From: Streptomyces griseus
GTDB taxonomy: Bacteria > Actinomycetota > Actinomycetes > Streptomycetales > Streptomycetaceae
DNA: 64,000 bases
Direction: 5' to 3'
Assembly (NCBI RefSeq): GCF_001715295.1
Contig: NZ_MDKB01000002.1
Span: 1,349,260 to 1,413,259, forward strand
This document shows, in pieces, positions 52,256-59,948 of this stretch; the stretch's first letter is position 1, and the number at the start of each line of letters is the position of its first letter. Made by a program: the position numbers and the translations under genes. A model generated the notes under the pieces. That model had not been told where the DNA came from, did no database searches, and saw nothing but the letters and a program-made list of their open reading frames with translations.

Positions 52256-52702
52256 TCAGTTGTCGTACAGACCCGCATCCTCGGTCAGCCGGACGAGCTC
52301 GTCCACCCCGCGTTTCCGCTGTGACCGCCTCTGCTCCTTGTAGGCGAGCACGTCGGCCAGCAGCACCCGGCGGTGTCTGCCCGGACGCGAGAACGGGACG
52401 CCTTCCTCATCGAGGATCTTGACGAATGTAGGGCGACTGACACCCAGCAGGTCTGCGGCCTCTTGTGTGGTGAGCGTGGTGTTCACGGGGGCGACCGTCA
52501 CCGCCTTGCCCTCCGACAGAGCCCGCACCACCGCCAGGAGCGCCTCGTAGACCTCCGAGGGAAGCGTGCGGGTGCTGCCGTCGGGACCGCGCAGGAGAGC
52601 CGGTTCGGCTGCTTGCGGCGTGCGGTCGAGGAAGGCGCAGAGCTCGGCGATCTCCGCTCGGTGCTCGGGCAGAAGAGTGCGGTCCTCAGTGGTTCCGTGC
52701 AT
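52256..52702 (-). CDS. HTH (excisionase-type) antitoxin
   Basis: A 148-residue protein. A MerR/excisionase-like winged helix lies at ~80-125 (LTTQEAADLLGVSRPTFVKI, then EGVPFSRPGRHRRVLLADVL). The N-terminal half is acidic and helical, and the C-terminus (KRGVDELVRLTEDAGLYDN) would contact the toxin. Such proteins precede PIN toxins in many actinobacteria. The start at ATG 52702 has GAAGGAG upstream; longer frames are non-homologous. It probably represses the pair. Confidence 0.85.
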   Translation of the reverse strand: MHGTTEDRTLLPEHRAEIAELCAFLDRTPQAAEPALLRGPDGSTRTLPSEVYEALLAVVRALSEGKAVTVAPVNTTLTTQEAADLLGVSRPTFVKILDEEGVPFSRPGRHRRVLLADVLAYKEQRRSQRKRGVDELVRLTEDAGLYDN

Positions 52703-52839
52703 GGTCCGTCTCCTTCGGGTCACCCCAGCATCGCACAATTCGAAAGAAACGCAAGCGAGTGCGGCCCTCCAGGACCATGGGCCCCACCCGCCGCGGACCT
52801 CCCGCATCCGGGGAGCGACGGGGGCCCGCCCGGGGGGCC

Positions 52840-52921
52840 ACCCTGCGCCCGGCGGACGGGGACGGCACGGTGGCCACGATCCGGCTGCCGGGGGCACCGA
52901 CGCCGCCGCCGGGGGTGTGAG
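52840..52921 (+). repeat. Right copy of the 82-bp direct repeat
   Basis: A second copy of the kinase 3' end, including its TGA, 1,249 bp from the first. It is not attached to a kinase gene. It reads like a duplicated insertion site. Confidence 0.85.
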
Positions 52922-52927
52922 CGGGCC

Positions 52928-53818
52928 TCAGCCCGCAGGGTTGTGCCGGATCAGCGACTCGACGAGGCCGGACCGGGTCGCCGGGTAGTCCAGCGGGACG
53001 ATGCCGAGGCCGGTCCAGCCCGACGCCGCCCCGTCGAGGAACGCGTGCACCTGCGGGTTGAGCCGGTCGGAGTTCCAGCGCGGCGGCATCAGGGCGGCGG
53101 TGCTCACGTAGTTCATGAACAGCTTGCCGGGCTGCTGCACGGCCTTGCGGAACTGCGCCTCGATCTTCGGGTACTTGCCGAACGGCTCGGCCATGTAGTC
53201 GTCCTGGATGTCGAAGAGTTCAGGATCGGCGTACCGGACACCGGGCAGTCCGCCGTTGTCGGCCAGTAGCACCACCTTGCCGCGCGCCTCGCCCAGCGAG
53301 GGCAGCGACGGGTCGATGCGGAACAGCGGGCGCCAGCCCCTGTTGTCGAGGTAGTCGTCGAAGACCGCCCGGAACGCCGCATCGCCCTCCTCCGAGTACT
53401 CCTGCTTGACCCGCATGAGCACGGTCTCGGTGGGGTGGGCAGCCAAGAAGTCCCAGCAGGCGCCCAGCACATCGCCGAACATCAGGTTCTGGTACGAAGC
53501 CCCGTGATGGATCGCGAAGGAGCCGCCGGTGATCCGGCACCGTACGTCGAGGAAGCGGATTCCGCTGTTCAGCTGCTCGGCGATCGTGGTGTTCTGGCAC
53601 TCGGTCCAGGGGCCACCGTAGCGGGCGCCGGAGTCGTGCGAGCCGGGGATCGTGAGGCGTTGCAGAGCGGTGACGCCGGGGACGGCACCCATCCAGTCCC
53701 GGGTGGTGAGGGCCTGGCGGGTCACGGCGCCCGCGGGGTCCGCGCCGATCAGGACGGTGGCGGTGGCGGCGAGGGCGCCGGCCAGGAAGTTCCGGCGAGT
53801 GGCGGTGTACGGGCTCAT
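52928..53818 (-). CDS. Secreted phosphatidylinositol-specific phospholipase C
   Basis: A 296-residue exported enzyme. A twin-arginine-like signal (TRRNFLAGALAATA) occupies the first ~35 residues. The PI-PLC X barrel shows IPGSHDSGARY (first catalytic His), LDVRCRITGGSFAIHHGASY (second His), LMRVKQEYSEEG and VVLLADNGGLPG. It cleaves phosphatidylinositol to diacylglycerol and cyclic inositol phosphate. The ATG at 53818 follows GGAGGC. The neighbouring secreted nucleotidase suggests a shared phosphate-scavenging role. Confidence 0.92.
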   Translation of the reverse strand: MSPYTATRRNFLAGALAATATVLIGADPAGAVTRQALTTRDWMGAVPGVTALQRLTIPGSHDSGARYGGPWTECQNTTIAEQLNSGIRFLDVRCRITGGSFAIHHGASYQNLMFGDVLGACWDFLAAHPTETVLMRVKQEYSEEGDAAFRAVFDDYLDNRGWRPLFRIDPSLPSLGEARGKVVLLADNGGLPGVRYADPELFDIQDDYMAEPFGKYPKIEAQFRKAVQQPGKLFMNYVSTAALMPPRWNSDRLNPQVHAFLDGAASGWTGLGIVPLDYPATRSGLVESLIRHNPAG

Positions 53819-54179
53819 GCGGAAGGTGCCTCCGTCTGCCGTGGGGGGTCGACTCACGGATTATGACGGGTGCACGTCACTACTGGAACAGGGCCGTCGG
53901 CCGTCCCGGCGGAAGATCGCAAGGTGCGGGACGCGGGGCGTGGATCGCGTTCCGGCGCGCCGGGGTATCCCTGCAAGGTCGTACGGCAGCCACGCATCGG
54001 ACAGCGTCCCGCTGGTGCCCACCCGGGGGAGGGCGGCGCTGGGGCGGCTGCCCCCGTACCGGAAGGCGGCGTGCTCACGTCGGCCCGGGCCGCATCGGCA
54101 CCCTGAACAGGCCTGGGAGACGCAGAAGGGCGGCAGGCCTCCCGGCCCACCGCCCCGCTCCTGTCGTGCCCGCCGCCGG
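53819..54179. other. Gap upstream of the phospholipase gene
   Basis: About 360 bp between two minus-strand genes; no coding frame, repeat or PHO box recognised. It should contain the phospholipase promoter. Confidence 0.4.
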
Positions 54180-55997
54180 TTACCGGATGACCGTGATCCG
54201 GTCCGTGGCCGGCGGGGCCAGCGGCGCGGAGGCCGTGGAGTGTGCCGCCAGATAGGCGTTGAACAGGTCCAGGTCGGACGGGCCGACCAGCTTGTTCGTG
54301 CCCTGGCCGAGAGCCGCGAAGCCGTCGCCGCCGCCCGCGAGGAACTCGTTCATCGCCACGCGGTACGTCTTCGCCGGGTCGATCGCCTCACCGTTCAGCC
54401 GGATCGAGTCCGCGACCACCCGGGCCGCGCCCGACTTCGTCATGTCGAGGGTGTAGGTGAGGCCCCGGGAGATCTGCAGGATCTTCGGGGAGGCCTCGTT
54501 GGAGCCGCTGACCTGCTGCTGGAGCGCGGTGACCAGCTGGGCGCCGGTCAGGTCGACGACGTTCATCATGTTGGTGAACGGCTGGACGGTGAACGACTCG
54601 CCGTACGTCACCACTCCGTCGCCCTCGCTGCCGGACGCCGCGTACACCAGGTCCGCGCGGATACCGCCGGGGTTCATGAACGCGACGACCGCACCACCCT
54701 TGTCGGCGGGGGCCAGCCCCTCCAGCTGCGCGTCGGCGATCAGGTTGCCGAGGGGCTTCTCCGGGGCCGTGGAACCGCGGCCGTCGATGTCGGCGGAGAT
54801 GAAGCCCTGCGGACGGCTCGCGATGGGCGCGGCGAGCGCGTTCCAGCGGGCGATCAGCGCGGTCATGTCGGAGGCCTTGGCCTGGTCCCGGCTGACGATG
54901 TGGTTCGCCGACCGCACCGACGTACGCACGATGTCCTTGGTGCGGCGGTCGTAGGTGAGGGTCGTGTCGGTGTAGAGCTTGCCGAACGACGAGGCGGACG
55001 TGACCATGCGCGGCTCCCCGGACGGGTCCGGGACGGTGCACACGTAGGCCTGGTGGGTGTGGCCGGTGACCAGGGCGTCGACCTTCGGGGTGATGCCCTT
55101 GGCGATGTCCACGATCGGCCCGGAGATGCCGTTGCCGGCGCCGGGGCTGTCGCAGTCGTAGTTGTACGCCGAGGAGGCCGGGGCCCCGCCCTCGTGGATC
55201 AGCGCCACGATGGACTTGACGCCCTGGCGGTCCAGCTCCTTGGCGTACTTGTTGACCGTCTCGATCTCGTCGTGGAACTTCAGGCCCTTGACACCGTTGG
55301 CCGTGACGATGTTCGGCGTGCCCTCCAGGGTCACCCCGATGAAGCCGATCTTGACGCCGTCCTTCTTCCAGACGGTGTACGGCTCGAGGATCGGCTTGCC
55401 GGTCTTCTCGTCGGTGACGTTGGCGGCGAGGTAGGGGAAGTCCGCGCCCCCGAACGTCCTGCCCTTCTCGTAACAGCCCTCCACCGGGTGGCAGCCGCCG
55501 TTCTGCAGGCGGCCCAGCTCCGTGGCCCCCTCGTCGAACTCGTGGTTGCCGACGGCCGTCACGTCGAGGTCGAGCTCGTTCAGCGCCTCGATCGTGGGCT
55601 CGTCGTGGAAGAGCCCCGACAGGAGCGGGCTGGCGCCGACCATGTCGCCACCGGCCGCGGTGACGGAGTACGGGTGCCCCTTGCGCGCGGTGCGCAGCGA
55701 GGTCGCGAGGTACTCGACGCCGCCGGCCGGGACCGACTTCACGGTGCCGTCGGCCTGCTTCTCGCTGACCGACCCGGCGGAACCGGCCGGCGGCTCCAGG
55801 TTGCCGTGCAGGTCGTTGAAGGACAGCAGCTGGACGTCGACGGTACGGGCAGGGAGACCGTGCCCGTGGCCGTCACCGTGGCCCCGTTCGTCGGCCCCGG
55901 CCGGCATCGCGGCGACGAGCGCGCCCACGGTGGCCAGGCCGGCGGCGGCGGCAAGCACCCGCCGGGACACGCGGTTCTTCTGCGGAGTGGCTGACAT
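54180..55997 (-). CDS. Secreted 5'-nucleotidase/2',3'-cyclic phosphodiesterase (UshA-like)
   Basis: A 605-residue two-domain enzyme. A Sec signal lies at ~1-36. The N-terminal metallophosphatase domain has LLSFNDLHGNLEPP, GGDMVGASPLLSG, AVGNHEFDEG and VTGHTHQAYVC (metal ligands). The C-terminal nucleotidase domain (~345-560) has NPGGIRADL and the MNVVDLTGAQL segment. It hydrolyses extracellular nucleotides to release phosphate and nucleosides. It has no sorting motif, so it is probably free or loosely wall-associated. Pho control is expected, but no convincing PHO box is seen upstream. Confidence 0.94.
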   Translation of the reverse strand: MSATPQKNRVSRRVLAAAAGLATVGALVAAMPAGADERGHGDGHGHGLPARTVDVQLLSFNDLHGNLEPPAGSAGSVSEKQADGTVKSVPAGGVEYLATSLRTARKGHPYSVTAAGGDMVGASPLLSGLFHDEPTIEALNELDLDVTAVGNHEFDEGATELGRLQNGGCHPVEGCYEKGRTFGGADFPYLAANVTDEKTGKPILEPYTVWKKDGVKIGFIGVTLEGTPNIVTANGVKGLKFHDEIETVNKYAKELDRQGVKSIVALIHEGGAPASSAYNYDCDSPGAGNGISGPIVDIAKGITPKVDALVTGHTHQAYVCTVPDPSGEPRMVTSASSFGKLYTDTTLTYDRRTKDIVRTSVRSANHIVSRDQAKASDMTALIARWNALAAPIASRPQGFISADIDGRGSTAPEKPLGNLIADAQLEGLAPADKGGAVVAFMNPGGIRADLVYAASGSEGDGVVTYGESFTVQPFTNMMNVVDLTGAQLVTALQQQVSGSNEASPKILQISRGLTYTLDMTKSGAARVVADSIRLNGEAIDPAKTYRVAMNEFLAGGGDGFAALGQGTNKLVGPSDLDLFNAYLAAHSTASAPLAPPATDRITVIR

Positions 55998-56377
55998 CGG
56001 TCCCCTTGTGAGTGTCTGGATCCTGCGTGCGGCAGCCTAGGGTCAACGCGCGTAGCGCGACAGGTGTTCGGGGTTACGAACTGGTTGCTGACCGATCAGA
56101 AAGGGGTCGATCACCCGTAGGGCGTACATAACGGTGCAGAAACATCACCGCGTGCGGAAGCGCCCCGAACGGTGCGCCGGACACGGCAGAAACGGCCGGA
56201 GGCACCGTCAGCGGCCGACCGGCACCCGCACTTGCGTCCGGCGTTCCGCACAGGTCGGCGGATGACCGCAGACCGCTCCTGCGGGAGCACCGGCGCACCG
56301 CCCGAACGGACCGTGCACCGAGCCGTCGCGCAGTCACCACCCCCGCCGCCCCGCCCGCTCCCCGTACGCTCGTCCCC
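55998..56377. other. Divergent promoter region of the nucleotidase gene and mshD
   Basis: About 380 bp, no gene. GTTGACC on the minus strand near 56043 could be a -35 for the nucleotidase. GTTCG/CGAAC half-sites (~56068-56083) form a small inverted repeat. Confidence 0.4.
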
Positions 56378-57301
56378 ATGACGACAGACGTACCCCTCCC
56401 CGCCCCCGGACGTACGATCCAGACCCTCGACGCGCTCACCCCCGAGCAGGCCGACGCCGTCCTGGCCCTGCTCGGCGAGGCCACCCGGAGCGACGGCAGG
56501 GAGGCCGTCTCCGAGCAGGGCCGGCTCCAGCTCCGGGGCGGGCACCGCGAGGGCGTGCGGCACTTCCTGCTCACCGCGGACGGCGTCCTCGCCGGGTACG
56601 CACAGTTGGAGGACGCCGACCCCGTGGAGGCTCCAGCCGCCGAGCTCGTCGTCCATCCGGCCCACCGCGGGCGCGGGCACGGACGGGCCCTGGGAGCCGC
56701 CCTGCTGGCCGCGACGGGCAAGCGGCTGCGGGTCTGGGCCCACGGCGGCAAGTCCTCCGCCCGGCACCTCGCGCAGGTACTCGGCCTCTCGCTCTTCCGC
56801 GAACTGCGCCAGCTGCGGCGCCCGTTGGACGCACCCCCCATCGCCGAGCCGGTGCTGCCCCCGGGGGTCACCCTGCGTACCTTCGTACCCGGCCAGGACG
56901 ACGAGGCCTGGCTCGCGGTCAACAGGGCCGCGTTCGCCCACCACCCCGAGCAGGGCTCCCTGACCCAGCGGGACCTGGACGACCGCAAGGCCGAGCCGTG
57001 GTTCGACCCGAAGGGCTTCTTCCTCGCCGAGCGCGACGGCGAACTCATCGGCTTCCACTGGACGAAGGTGCACGCCGACGAGAACCTCGGCGAGGTGTAC
57101 GTGGTCGGCATCCGGCCCGACGCCCAGGGCGGCGGCCTCGGCAAGGCGCTCACCGCGATCGGGCTGCGCCATCTGGCCGCCCAGGGCCTGCCCACCGCGA
57201 TGCTCTACGTCGACGCCGACAACCCGGCCGCCCTCGCGGTGTACGAGCGCATGGGTTTCGTCACGCACGAGACGGACCTGATGTACCGCACGGAGTCCTG
57301 A
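56378..57301 (+). CDS. mshD: Mycothiol synthase
   Basis: A 307-residue tandem-GNAT enzyme that acetylates Cys-GlcN-Ins, the last step of mycothiol synthesis. The first GNAT half has VVHPAHRGRGHGRALGAA; the second, active half has VYVVGIRPDAQGGGLGKALT and the terminal YVDADNPAALAVYERMGFVTHETD, cut at the turn, which is diagnostic for MshD. The length matches the family. It is transcribed alone, ended by a perfect hairpin. mshA is at 23198. Confidence 0.96.
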   Translation: MTTDVPLPAPGRTIQTLDALTPEQADAVLALLGEATRSDGREAVSEQGRLQLRGGHREGVRHFLLTADGVLAGYAQLEDADPVEAPAAELVVHPAHRGRGHGRALGAALLAATGKRLRVWAHGGKSSARHLAQVLGLSLFRELRQLRRPLDAPPIAEPVLPPGVTLRTFVPGQDDEAWLAVNRAAFAHHPEQGSLTQRDLDDRKAEPWFDPKGFFLAERDGELIGFHWTKVHADENLGEVYVVGIRPDAQGGGLGKALTAIGLRHLAAQGLPTAMLYVDADNPAALAVYERMGFVTHETDLMYRTES

Positions 57302-57320
57302 TTGCCGATCAGCAGGGTGC

Positions 57321-57352
57321 GGGGCGGCGTCACTTGACGCCGCCCCTTCCTT
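57321..57352 (+). terminator. Terminator after mshD
   Basis: A perfect 12-bp stem (GGGGCGGCGTCA / TGACGCCGCCCC) with a 2-nt nominal loop, followed by TTCCTT. Confidence 0.85.
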
Positions 57353-57356
57353 ACGC

Positions 57357-57388
57357 CACCCTTTCACTACTCAATTAGTGAAAGGGTG
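57357..57388 (+). promoter_or_regulatory. Perfect palindrome overlapping the ribosome-binding site of the GntR gene
   Basis: Arms CACCCTTTCACTA (57357-57369) and TAGTGAAAGGGTG (57376-57388) around CTCAAT. The right arm contains the AAAGGGTGG used as Shine-Dalgarno. It is a likely operator for the regulator it precedes. Confidence 0.8.
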
Positions 57389-57394
57389 GTGCCC

Positions 57395-57805
57395 ATGACA
57401 GGGTCCGCAGCGGTCGAGTTCCGCATCGACCGGCGCAGCGGCGTCGCCACCTACCTCCAGATCGTGCACCAGACCAAACAGGCCCTGCGCCTGGGTGTCC
57501 TGGAGCCGGGCGACCGCCTGCCGACGGCCCGGGAGGTCGTGGAAGCCACGGCCATCAACCCCAACACCGTGCTCAAGGCCTACCGCGAACTGGAACGCGA
57601 AGGCCTCGTCGAGGCACGCCGCGGCCTCGGCACCTTCGTCCGCCGCACCCTCGGCAGCGCCGCCGTCACCACCGACGCACCCTTGCGCGCCGAACTCACC
57701 GACTGGACCCGCAGGGCACGCGCCGCCGGACTCGACGAGGACGACGTGCACGCGCTCTTCACCGCCGTACTGGACAGCACCTTCAAGGGGGACCCGCACG
57801 CATGA
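57395..57805 (+). CDS. GntR-family regulator, YtrA subfamily
   Basis: A 136-residue short GntR protein. The winged helix (~10-80) includes YLQIVHQTKQALRLGVLEPG and LPTAREVVEATAINPNTVLKAYRELEREGLV, split for length. A ~50-residue dimerisation helix region follows, with no large ligand domain; this is YtrA-type, usually an ABC-operon repressor. ATG at 57395 is chosen over GTG 57386 because the Shine-Dalgarno lies inside the palindrome. Its stop overlaps the ATPase start (ATGA). Confidence 0.92.
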   Translation: MTGSAAVEFRIDRRSGVATYLQIVHQTKQALRLGVLEPGDRLPTAREVVEATAINPNTVLKAYRELEREGLVEARRGLGTFVRRTLGSAAVTTDAPLRAELTDWTRRARAAGLDEDDVHALFTAVLDSTFKGDPHA

Positions 57806-58695
57806 AAGGCGCCGCGATCGAGGCGATCGGCCTCGGTATGACCTACGGGCGAAAGCGCGGGTGGGCACTACGCGACTGCTCGTTCCGGCTGCCCACCGGA
57901 CGGATATGCGCTCTGGTCGGACCCAACGGCGCGGGAAAGTCCACCCTGCTCGCCCTCGCGGCCGGCCTGCTCCGGCCGACCGAGGGCACGGTACGCGTCC
58001 TCGGCTCCGACGACCCCGACGGGACCCGCGCCCGCATCGCCTACGTCTCCCAGGACAAGCCCCTGTACCCGCAGCTCACGGTGGCCGACACCCTGTGGGC
58101 CGGCGCACAGCTCAACCCCGCCGTCTGGGACCGCGCCGCCGCCGACCGGGTCGCGGCCCCCCTCCCGCAGGACGCCCGGGTCCGCACCCTCTCGGGCGGC
58201 CAGCGCACCCGGCTCGCCCTCGCCCTCGCCCTGGGCAAGCGGCCCGACCTGATGCTGCTGGACGAGCCGATGGCCGACCTCGACCCGCTCGCCCGCCACC
58301 AGCTCATGGGCGTCCTGATGGCCGAGGCCGCCGAGCACGCCACCACCATCGTGATGTCCTCGCACATCCTCACCGAACTGGAGGGCGCCTGCGACTACGT
58401 CCTCCTCGTCGACGGCGGCCGGGTCCGGCTCGGCGGCGAGAGCGACGACATCGTCGCCGCGCACGCCGTCCTCACCGGCAGGGCCCGCGACCTCGCCCCG
58501 CACACCGTCGTCGAGGCCCGCACGACCGGGCGACAGCTCACCGCGCTGGTACGGACGGAGGGCCCGGTCGACGAGCTGGCCTGGGAGGTCACGGAGCCCT
58601 CCCTGGAAGACCTGCTCCTGGCCCACCTCCGCTCCCCGGACGCACCCCCGCTGCTCACCCCGAGCGCGCACGTCCCCGAGGGGGCGGCGGCATGA
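57802..58695 (+). CDS. ABC transporter ATP-binding protein
   Basis: A 297-residue ATPase. Walker A GPNGAGKST (about residues 38-46), Q-loop YVSQDKPLYP, signature LSGGQRTRLALALALG, Walker B LMLLDEPMADLD and H-loop VMSSHILTELE are all intact. The C-terminal ~75 residues form a regulatory tail. It is translationally coupled to the GntR gene upstream and the permease downstream. It is probably an exporter for a peptide-like or envelope-active compound. Confidence 0.95.
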   Translation: MKGAAIEAIGLGMTYGRKRGWALRDCSFRLPTGRICALVGPNGAGKSTLLALAAGLLRPTEGTVRVLGSDDPDGTRARIAYVSQDKPLYPQLTVADTLWAGAQLNPAVWDRAAADRVAAPLPQDARVRTLSGGQRTRLALALALGKRPDLMLLDEPMADLDPLARHQLMGVLMAEAAEHATTIVMSSHILTELEGACDYVLLVDGGRVRLGGESDDIVAAHAVLTGRARDLAPHTVVEARTTGRQLTALVRTEGPVDELAWEVTEPSLEDLLLAHLRSPDAPPLLTPSAHVPEGAAA

Positions 58696-59666
58696 GCACC
58701 CTCACCTTCGGCGGCCCTGTCCGTGTGCTGGTGCGCCGGCACCGTCTCACCCTGCGGCTCGCGGGCGGCCTCGCGCTGGCCGCCGTCCTCGGCATGGCCG
58801 CCCTCACCCTGCGGTCGTCCCGCGTCAGCGAGGTCTTCGTGGCCAGCGGGTGCCGGGTGGACGGTGCCGACGGGAACCGGGACTGCATGCAGGTAGCACG
58901 CAATTACCTGGTCAGCATGGCGACGTACAACAGCCTCTTCGACGACGTCGCCGTGTTCCTGGCCGCCCTGCCCGTGCTCCTCAGCGCCTTCGTCGCCGGC
59001 CCCCTGATCGCCAGGGAACTGGAGAGCGGCACCTACAAGGTGTCCTGGACCCAGTCGGTGTCGCCCGCACGCTGGCTGACCGCCCAGCTCGCCGTTCCGG
59101 CCGTGCTGCTGACGGCCGGAACGGCCGTGCTGTCGTCCGTCCTGTACTGGGCGCAGTCCTACTCGGACAATCCCTACGCCTCCGAGTGGTACACCTGGAA
59201 GGTCTTCGCCACCACGGGCACCGTGCCCTTCGCCTACCTCGTCCTCGGCCTGTGCGTGGGAGCACTCGCCGGACTGCTGATACGCCGCACCGTCCTCGCA
59301 CTGACCGTCTCCGCGCTCGTCACCGGCGCGGTGATCACGGCCTTCACCTACCTCCGGGGCGGACTGTGGCCCCCACGGACGCTGTCCGGCCGGACCCTGA
59401 ACCCCGTGTCGGACATCTGGTGGGTGGACGTGGGCGACCTCGACAGCAGCGGCAGGCGGCTGCCGAACGACCTGTGCTCGACGGCCGGAACCGAGGAATC
59501 CCGGCTCCGGTGCATGGCGGACCAGGACATCGTCGGCCACTACCTCGACTACCACCCCGCCTCCCACTTCTGGCCCCTCCAGCTCGTCGAGACGGGCATC
59601 CTGCTCGCCCTCGCCGCCCTGGCCCTCGCGCTCGCCTTCCGGGTGCTGCGCCGTCGCCACGGCTGA
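58692..59666 (+). CDS. ABC-2 type transporter permease
   Basis: A 324-residue membrane protein with six TM helices (first at ~22-42; others ~85-110, 130-155, 180-205, 210-230, 295-318). LIARELESGTYKVSWTQSVS is the ABC-2 coupling-helix region. Two exposed loops hold Cys pairs (GCRVDGADGNRDC at ~54-66 and LCSTAG…RLRC at ~265-280) that could form disulfides. It overlaps the ATPase stop by ATGA. It completes the three-gene operon. Confidence 0.9.
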   Translation: MSTLTFGGPVRVLVRRHRLTLRLAGGLALAAVLGMAALTLRSSRVSEVFVASGCRVDGADGNRDCMQVARNYLVSMATYNSLFDDVAVFLAALPVLLSAFVAGPLIARELESGTYKVSWTQSVSPARWLTAQLAVPAVLLTAGTAVLSSVLYWAQSYSDNPYASEWYTWKVFATTGTVPFAYLVLGLCVGALAGLLIRRTVLALTVSALVTGAVITAFTYLRGGLWPPRTLSGRTLNPVSDIWWVDVGDLDSSGRRLPNDLCSTAGTEESRLRCMADQDIVGHYLDYHPASHFWPLQLVETGILLALAALALALAFRVLRRRHG

Positions 59667-59674
59667 CCGAACCA

Positions 59675-59722
59675 CCCGTCCCGGGTTCCGGACTCCGGGG
59701 GGAGCCCGGAGCCCGGGACGGG
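59675..59722 (+). terminator. Terminator after the GntR-ABC operon
   Basis: Perfect 11-bp arms (CCCGTCCCGGG / CCCGGGACGGG), with further pairing in the enclosed segment. It begins 8 nt past the stop. Confidence 0.75.
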
Positions 59723-59948
59723 GAACACACACCGTGACCGGACGCGGCCCCGCAGCCACACCGCTTCCTGCACGTCATGTCGCCGTTACCGTCCATTCAG
59801 CCACGCTTGCGACCCTCACGGGATGCAGCCAGCTGTGCCCACCCCCCGCAACGGGAGAGGCCGGGGTTCGCCGACCGCCCCCGCCTCTTCCGCGATCTTT
59901 AACGGCTCCGACGCGCCTGAGAAGCCGAACGCGCGGAACAATAGGGCC

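Noticed and set aside
59780..59820. Possible PHO boxes upstream of ppk (GTTACCGTCCA, TTCAGCCACGC)
   Set aside because: Units match GTTCACC poorly. Pho control of ppk is plausible from the literature, but the sequence does not show it clearly.
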